Source: Anaerolineales bacterium
GTDB taxonomy: Bacteria; Chloroflexota; Anaerolineae; Anaerolineales; Villigracilaceae
Direction of reading: 5' to 3'
Assembly (NCBI GenBank): GCA_030583925.1
Contig: CP129482.1
Span: 2,666,001-2,730,000, forward strand
Length of the DNA stretch: 64,000 nt
In this document: positions 59,285 through 64,000 of the stretch, one piece after another
Position numbering within the stretch: the first letter of the stretch is position 1
Layout of the letters: each line of letters starts with the position of its first letter
Program-made: the position numbers and the translations under genes
The notes under the pieces: generated by a model
Seen by the model: the letters and a program-made list of their open reading frames with translations, nothing else
Told to the model about the DNA's origin: nothing
The model's database searches: none

Positions 59285-59407
59285 GTGCACCTGACGCTGG
59301 GGATTCTGCGGCAATCTCAAGCAGTTTCCTACGCCTTAGCATTTTTCTGGTCGGACGGCTTCGCCGTCCCTGCCCCAGCGCAGGTAACGCAAACCGTTGA
59401 AAAAACA

Positions 59408-59773
59408 ATGAAACACAAACCGTTTCTGCTTTTCACAGCGATACTTCTCACTGTTGCTCTCGCCTGTAACGCCATTGTCCCAACCGAGGAACCGCCCGGC
59501 GTAGGCATCAAAGCAGAACAGGGATATGCGGCAAGCGAGCCGGTCATCGCGGCGCTCGAACAATTCAAAGCCGACAAAGGCTCCTATCCCGAATCTCTTG
59601 CAGAGCTTGTGCCGGAGTATATTTCCGCCGTCCCAACCAAAAGCGAAACACTGGACTTCTCATACAATTCAACCGGCGAAAGTTTTTCATTTTCATTTCA
59701 CTACATCGGTCCCGGCATGAACACCTGCACCTACACACCGGAAGAACAATGGAAATGTTCCGGCGCGCATTAG
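59408..59773 (+). CDS. Small lipoprotein (last cassette of second integron)
   Basis: The 121-residue protein starts MKHKPFLLFTAILLTVALAC, with the lipobox Cys at 20. The middle (ALEQFKADKGSYPESLAELV) resembles the start of the globular domain of type II secretion pseudopilins. The C-terminus has two Cys (NTCTYTPEEQWKC) that may form a disulfide. The ATG lies 5 bases after the attC R' box. No attC follows, so either the array ends in a trapped cassette or the gene is chromosomal. Confidence 0.7.
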   Translation: MKHKPFLLFTAILLTVALACNAIVPTEEPPGVGIKAEQGYAASEPVIAALEQFKADKGSYPESLAELVPEYISAVPTKSETLDFSYNSTGESFSFSFHYIGPGMNTCTYTPEEQWKCSGAH

Positions 59774-59837
59774 ATGAGGGCGCTCCAATCTATCAGGCAT
59801 GACGCGCTAGTTTGACGAATCCGGCTCAAAACCCTCA

Positions 59838-60722
59838 ATGACAAAATCTCCCTTGCTCCCCTACATCGAAGCAACCTTTGCCGCGATTGTATGGGGCGCG
59901 TCGTTTATCGCGACCAAGGTCGCGCTCAAAGACATCTCGCCGATCGCCATCGTATGGCTGCGGTTCGGCATGGGTCTGCTTGTCCTAGGCGCGGCGGTCG
60001 CGGCAAGGAAACAATTCGCGCTCCCAAAGAAAAACGAGTGGGGGTACTTTGCATTGCTCGGCTTCCTCGGCATCACGTTCCATCAATGGCTTCAATCGAA
60101 CGGCTTGCAAACCTCCGAGGCTGGCACCACCGCGTGGATCGTCGCGTCCACGCCGGTCTTTATGGCAATCCTCGGCTGGCTGATCCTCAAAGAAGGATTG
60201 AGTCTCCTCAAAATTTTTGGGATCGCTCTCGCCTTCGTCGGCGTTTTACTCGTTGTTTCGGATGGAAACCCCGCTTCGATTCGGATTGGGAAGTTTGGCG
60301 CGCCAGGCGACGCGCTCATCCTCGTCAGCGCGATCAACTGGGCGGTTGTGTCGACGTTATCTCGCCGCGGGTTGAAGACGAACGAGCCGGCATTGTTCGT
60401 CTTTTACATGATGACGTTCGGCTGGCTATTCACGTCTGTGCTGGCGATGACAGGCGGGAATTTTGTCGAAATCCCGCGTCTCACCTTCGATGGCTGGCTG
60501 GGAATCGCATTCCTCGGGATTTTCTGTTCGGGGCTGGCGTACATCGCGTGGTACGACGCGCTCCAAGCGTTGACGACCGCCAGCGCTGGCGCGTTTCTCT
60601 ACATCGAGCCGCTCATCGCGATGATCGTCGCGTTCTTCATATTAAACGAAGCGATCACGGTCGCGGCGTTGGTAGGCGGAGGAATCATCTTATTGGGGGT
60701 TTGGTTGGTGAACAAAACTTGA
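59838..60722 (+). CDS. EamA/DMT family transporter
   Basis: The 294-residue protein has ten helices in two EamA repeats: FAAIVWGASFIATKVAL...PIAIVWLRFGMGLLVL, TAWIVASTPVFMAILGWLIL (repeat 1) and SAGAFLYIEPLIAMIVAFFILNE (repeat 2). It is a likely metabolite exporter with unknown substrate. It is not closely similar to the one at 36324. Confidence 0.9.
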   Translation: MTKSPLLPYIEATFAAIVWGASFIATKVALKDISPIAIVWLRFGMGLLVLGAAVAARKQFALPKKNEWGYFALLGFLGITFHQWLQSNGLQTSEAGTTAWIVASTPVFMAILGWLILKEGLSLLKIFGIALAFVGVLLVVSDGNPASIRIGKFGAPGDALILVSAINWAVVSTLSRRGLKTNEPALFVFYMMTFGWLFTSVLAMTGGNFVEIPRLTFDGWLGIAFLGIFCSGLAYIAWYDALQALTTASAGAFLYIEPLIAMIVAFFILNEAITVAALVGGGIILLGVWLVNKT

Positions 60723-60737
60723 GGCGCTGCCCCCTCC

Positions 60738-60799
60738 GTCCCGCCATTAGCGGGACACCTCCCCCAAATCCGACTGAAGTTCGTCGGATTTGGGGGAGG
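60738..60799. repeat. Double hairpin between DMT and ABC genes
   Basis: GTCCCGC/GCGGGAC (60738-60756) is followed by a 17-bp perfect stem (60758-60774 with 60783-60799, CCTCCCCCAAATCCGAC). No T-run follows. It could be a dispersed palindrome or slow polymerase. Nothing else is seen up to 60894. Confidence 0.7.
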
Positions 60800-60894
60800 A
60801 AGGGTAGGGGTAGAAAGACGCGGGGTTTTCATCCAATAAAAAATGTGGGTGTATAATCCAATCACTATATTCCCACGAAACGGAGGAAAGACTC

Positions 60895-61995
60895 ATGGCT
60901 AGTGTAACGTTCGATCACGTGTTTAAGAAATACGGGGATGTGACTGCGGTAAACGACCTGAACATTCAAATCGAAGACAAGGAATTTCTCGTGCTGGTCG
61001 GTCCATCGGGGTGCGGCAAGACGACAGCCCTGCGATGCCTTGCGGGGTTAGAGGAAATTTCGGGCGGCGAGATCCGCATCGGCGATCGTGTAGTAAACGA
61101 TGTCGCGCCGAAGGATCGCGATATTGCCATGGTCTTTCAGTCGTATGCGTTGTATCCGCACCTTTCAGTGTACGACAACATGGCGTTCGGTTTGAAACTA
61201 CGCAAGACTCCCAAGGAGGAGATCAAACGCCGCGTGAACGAAGCCGCCGATACGCTCGGTATTCAGGAACTTTTGGATCGCAAGCCGCGCCAACTTTCGG
61301 GCGGTCAGCGTCAGCGCGTGGCAGTCGGACGCGCCATCGTACGCGAACCAAAAGTCTTTTTGTTCGATGAGCCGCTCTCGAACCTCGACGCGAAACTGCG
61401 CGTGCAGACGCGCGCCGAGATCAGCAAATTGCATCAGCGTTTGCAGACCACCTTCATTTACGTAACCCACGACCAGACCGAAGCGATGACTATGGCAACG
61501 CGCATCGCTGTGATCAACAAAGGCGTGCTTCAGCAACTCGATACGCCGCAGAATCTGTACGACCGTCCGAGCAACTTGTTCGTGGCTGGTTTCATCGGCT
61601 CGCCGGCGATGAACTTCTTCCGCGCCAAGTTGCGAAAAGACGGAGACAAACTGCTGGTGGACGCTGGCGACTTCAAAGTTACGATACCCGCGAAGTTTGC
61701 AAAGCCTTATGAGGGGCACGCCGGGAAAGACATCATCTTTGGCATCCGCCCGGAGAACATTCACGACGCCGATTTCGTCCCTGCCAACATTGATTCGGAG
61801 AAGGTGAGCGCCAAGGTAGATGTGACCGAATTGATGGGTAACGAGATTTTCTTATACTTGATGAGCGGGACCAGCACGTTCGTCGCCCGCGTGGACCCGC
61901 GCTCGCAATTACGCGTCGGTCAGCAGGCGATGGTCGCGTTCGACATGGACAGTTTCCACATCTTCGACGCGGCGAGCGAGCAGGCGTTTCGATAA
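60895..61995 (+). CDS. Sugar ABC transporter ATPase (MsmX/UgpC/MalK type)
   Basis: The 366-residue protein has Walker A (GPSGCGKTT), Q-loop (AMVFQSYALYPHLSV), signature (LSGGQRQRVAVGRAI), Walker B (VFLFDEPLSNLD), H-loop (YVTHDQTEAM), and a C-terminal regulatory domain with the NMFVAGFIGSPAMNF-type hinge and TOBE segment (GIRPENIHD). These ATPases often serve several carbohydrate importers. The sugar-binding protein 1.4 kb downstream may use it. GGAGGAAAG lies 4 bases before the ATG. Confidence 0.95.
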   Translation: MASVTFDHVFKKYGDVTAVNDLNIQIEDKEFLVLVGPSGCGKTTALRCLAGLEEISGGEIRIGDRVVNDVAPKDRDIAMVFQSYALYPHLSVYDNMAFGLKLRKTPKEEIKRRVNEAADTLGIQELLDRKPRQLSGGQRQRVAVGRAIVREPKVFLFDEPLSNLDAKLRVQTRAEISKLHQRLQTTFIYVTHDQTEAMTMATRIAVINKGVLQQLDTPQNLYDRPSNLFVAGFIGSPAMNFFRAKLRKDGDKLLVDAGDFKVTIPAKFAKPYEGHAGKDIIFGIRPENIHDADFVPANIDSEKVSAKVDVTELMGNEIFLYLMSGTSTFVARVDPRSQLRVGQQAMVAFDMDSFHIFDAASEQAFR

Positions 61996-62014
61996 CCTGC
62001 TTGATGTCGGTTTA

Positions 62015-62050
62015 TCCCCCCCGGTGTTCAACTGAACACCGGGGGTTTTG
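62015..62050 (+). terminator. Rho-independent terminator after the ABC ATPase gene
   Basis: CCCCCGGTGTTCA pairs with TGAACACCGGGGG over a short loop, followed by TTTTG. Confidence 0.9.
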
Positions 62051-62062
62051 TGTTTGTTGTTA

Positions 62063-62105
62063 TTGACGCGCCTCGTCAAATTATGTTAGACTGAAAGTGC
62101 TTTCA
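62063..62105 (+). promoter_or_regulatory. Promoter and LacI-type operator of the regulator gene
   Basis: TTGACG (62063-62068) and an extended -10 TGTTAGACT (62084-62092) are followed by the near-palindrome TGAAAGTGCTTTCA (62092-62105), 22 bases before the ATG. The same 14 bases occur at 63225-63238, so the regulator probably controls itself and the transporter. Confidence 0.75.
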
Positions 62106-62127
62106 CAGATTAAGGATAAAATATAAG

Positions 62128-63135
62128 ATGCCGTCAAAAAAGAAGCCAACGATTTACGATGTGGCGAAAAGTTCGGGCGTCAGCATTTCGACTATTTCAC
62201 GCGTGTTGAACTCACCGGATAAGGTCAACCCTGAGACGCGCCGACGCGTAATTTCGTCCATAGACCAACTGGGGTTTGTGCCAAAGGCGGAGGCGCGGGC
62301 GCGTGCCATGCAGAACACCGATCGCATCGGGGTATTGACTCCGCTTTTCACCGCGCCCTCCTTTGTCCAGCGGTTGCGCGGGGTCGCTTCGGCATTATCA
62401 AAAGCAAACTATGAACTGGTCATTTTCCCGGTCGATTCAGTGGAACAACTCGAGGGTTACATCTCCTCTATTCCCATCATGCAAAATGTGGACGGGCTCA
62501 TCATCATGTCGCTCGCCATCGAGGATAAGGATGCCCGACGCCTGCACGACAATGGGATGCAGACAGTCTTGATCGAATATTCTCATCCCCGCTTGAACAG
62601 CATCGAGATTGACGACGCGGCTGGCGGTCAACTTGCGGCGCAGCACATCATCGAAAGAGGTCATAAGCGAATCGCTTTCTTGGGCGATATCGAACCGCCG
62701 GAAAAATACGCCATCCACCCGGTGAAATCAAGATATCAAGGGTTCAAGAAGACGTTGGATGAGGCGGGCATTGCTCTCCCCAAAAAATATATTATGCAAG
62801 CGGCATACACTCAGACAAGTTCACAAAAAGGCGCGCTTGAACTTTTAAGTCTCCAGCAACCTCCAAGCGCAATATTCGCCGCGTCAGATATTCAGGCGAT
62901 CAGCATCATGAAGATCGCGCGGCAATTGAAACTACGCATCCCTGACGACCTCGCCATTGTCGGCTTTGATGATATTGATTTTGCAGAATATATGGACCTA
63001 ACCACTATTCGACAGAATCTGGACGGGTCCGGTAAACTGGCTGCGGAGATCCTGCTCGCCCACATCGTCGAGTCCGGCCGCACACTCCAACACATAAAAA
63101 TCCCGCTTACGCTGGTCGAGCGACAGACCACGTAG
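62128..63135 (+). CDS. LacI-family transcriptional regulator
   Basis: The 335-residue protein starts with the LacI helix-turn-helix (TIYDVAKSSGVSISTISRVL) and hinge (VNPETRRRVISSIDQLGF), then a periplasmic-binding-like effector domain (RIGVLTPLFTAPSFVQRLRG ... AIFAASDIQAISIM ... LAIVGFDDIDFAEYM). It likely senses a sugar taken up by the transporter encoded downstream. Confidence 0.95.
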   Translation: MPSKKKPTIYDVAKSSGVSISTISRVLNSPDKVNPETRRRVISSIDQLGFVPKAEARARAMQNTDRIGVLTPLFTAPSFVQRLRGVASALSKANYELVIFPVDSVEQLEGYISSIPIMQNVDGLIIMSLAIEDKDARRLHDNGMQTVLIEYSHPRLNSIEIDDAAGGQLAAQHIIERGHKRIAFLGDIEPPEKYAIHPVKSRYQGFKKTLDEAGIALPKKYIMQAAYTQTSSQKGALELLSLQQPPSAIFAASDIQAISIMKIARQLKLRIPDDLAIVGFDDIDFAEYMDLTTIRQNLDGSGKLAAEILLAHIVESGRTLQHIKIPLTLVERQTT

Positions 63136-63190
63136 ATTTTTCGTTTGTGATTTTTTTCATCTACTGCTCAAGTTAACTCTCGGTTAGACA

Positions 63191-63238
63191 TTGACTCTAT
63201 TGAGAGTTGTGCTATACTCTGCCGTGAAAGTGCTTTCA
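63191..63238 (+). promoter_or_regulatory. Promoter and LacI-type operator of the transporter operon
   Basis: TTGACT (63191-63196), a 16-base spacer and TATACT (63213-63218), followed by TGAAAGTGCTTTCA (63225-63238). A further half-site-like ACGCTTTCA follows. The operator lies just downstream of the -10 box, a place where a bound repressor blocks transcription. Confidence 0.78.
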
Positions 63239-63389
63239 TAAAAACGCTTTCAGCCGGTCCTATTCGACGTATTCTCCCAACAAACAGAAAGGAGGCGCTC
63301 GCTACAAGTTGACCGCAACCACTCCCCTAGCAACTCAATATCAATTTACGATTTAAGATTCTCGATCTACGTTTTTCAAGGAGAGAAGA

Positions 63390-64000
63390 ATGAAAAAGAC
63401 GATTTGGCAACTTATGGGCTTGCTGGCTATTTCAGCAATGTTCCTTGCTGCATGCGGACCCGCCGCAACCGAGGCTCCTGCCGCGACAGAACCCCCTGTC
63501 GCAACAAGTAGCATTGACTGTAAGGGCGCGAAGTCCGGCGATGAATTAAGCATGCTTTACCAATGGTCGGGGCAGGAGGAAGGACGCCTCAACCAGATCT
63601 TGAAGCCGCTCGTTGACGCATGCGGCATCGTACTCAAACCCGAATCAACCCGCGACCAAGCCTTGCTTGATACACGCGTTCAGGCGGGAACGCCGCCGGA
63701 TGTGGCTTTCTGGCAAGTCACCCAACTGGTTCAGTATCAAGATAAACTCAAAGCAATGGATGAACTCGGAGCAGACCGCTCTAGCTACAGCGACTTCTTC
63801 CTCGATCCGATGACCGTCAACGGCAAATGGTTAGGACTCCCCATCAAAGCGGACATCAAAACCATCATTTGGTATAGCCCTGCAAATTTCGAAGCCTACG
63901 GATATAAAGTTCCAACCACTTGGGATGAGTTAGACGCCCTTGTTGACAAGATGGCAGCCGACGGTCATGTGCCGTGGTCCATGGGCATGGAATCTGGCGA
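63390..64000 (+). CDS. Sugar ABC transporter substrate-binding lipoprotein, 3' end outside window
   Basis: The frame is open from the ATG at 63390 (AAGGAGAG upstream) to the window end, 203 residues. It has a lipobox (MFLAAC, Cys22), a short Ala/Thr/Pro linker and then an SBP_bac_1-type fold: ELSMLYQWSGQEEGRLNQIL, AGTPPDVAFWQVTQLVQYQD and WLGLPIKADIKTIIWYSPAN, YGYKVPTTWDELDALVDKM. It binds a carbohydrate outside the cell for an importer whose permeases lie beyond the window. The operator upstream and the LacI gene point to sugar control. Confidence 0.93.
   Translation, partial: MKKTIWQLMGLLAISAMFLAACGPAATEAPAATEPPVATSSIDCKGAKSGDELSMLYQWSGQEEGRLNQILKPLVDACGIVLKPESTRDQALLDTRVQAGTPPDVAFWQVTQLVQYQDKLKAMDELGADRSSYSDFFLDPMTVNGKWLGLPIKADIKTIIWYSPANFEAYGYKVPTTWDELDALVDKMAADGHVPWSMGMESG

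Larger units (their letters stand above)
57633..59403 (+). other. attC: attC of second integron, interrupted by an IS110-family element
   Basis: R'' is GCCGAAC (57633-57639, one base off), followed by AAAGCGT. After the IS, the site resumes at GTGCACCTGACGC (59285), has the GGACGGCTTCGCCGTCC core, and ends with GTTGAAA (59397-59403). The break point is the same as in attC2. Confidence 0.87.

Overview
The window looks like the chromosome of a member of Chloroflexota, most likely class Anaerolineae. This rests on gene families and genome style, not on a marker gene: roughly 55% GC, many lipoproteins with Thr/Pro-rich linkers, a large TPR protein with WLxxL repeats, DUF3048 and DUF1684 proteins, a ruvB-DUF2905-queA cluster, and minisatellite-like repeats (GGAGACTGGAGA, GGTAATTGGTAATT) scattered between and even inside genes.

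Two integrons dominate the accessory content. The first (about 1695-9924) is complete. It has an integron-type tyrosine recombinase on the minus strand, a divergent TTGACC-17-TATAAT promoter pointing into the array, an attI, and seven cassettes on the plus strand separated by attC sites. The cargo is an HNH nuclease, a CPBP membrane protease, a DinB-like protein, three unrelated GNAT acetyltransferases and a lipoprotein. The second (about 56660-59773) carries an almost identical promoter and attI, but its integrase is cut to about 18 codons. Its cargo is a GIY-YIG protein and a small lipoprotein. In each integron a near-identical IS110-family element sits at the same position inside an attC, which suggests site-specific targeting of attC.

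Between the integrons lies ordinary chromosome. 9.9-17.6 kb holds membrane proteins, including an orphan three-gene module resembling complex I or Mrp antiporter subunits. 17.6-28.4 kb holds a coiled-coil protein, SelB, an SRAP protein, an MFS exporter, a LysM/M23 peptidase, tRNA-Val, an ECF sigma factor with a likely anti-sigma partner, a response regulator, ThpR and RsfS. 27.3-34.7 kb holds an export operon (HlyD-like adaptor, ABC ATPase, FtsX-type permease) that overlaps a rifampin-phosphotransferase-like gene. 34.8-48.7 kb holds PlsY-like, hydrolase, DMT transporter, NDK, TPR, pyrimidine phosphorylase, UDG, QueA and RuvB genes. 48.9-54.3 kb holds a second ABC export operon with two ATPases. 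The right end (59.8-64 kb) holds a DMT transporter, an MsmX/UgpC-type ATPase, a LacI regulator and the start of a sugar-binding protein gene. The last two share an identical 14-base operator-like palindrome.

The most notable hidden content is two genes that conventional gene calling would split at an in-frame TGA. One is a peroxiredoxin-like protein (44393-44872, UxxC motif) and the other a SAM methyltransferase (55776-56519, UC motif). In each, the TGA is followed at the right distance by a hairpin that fits a bacterial SECIS element. With selB in the same window, both are best read as selenoproteins.
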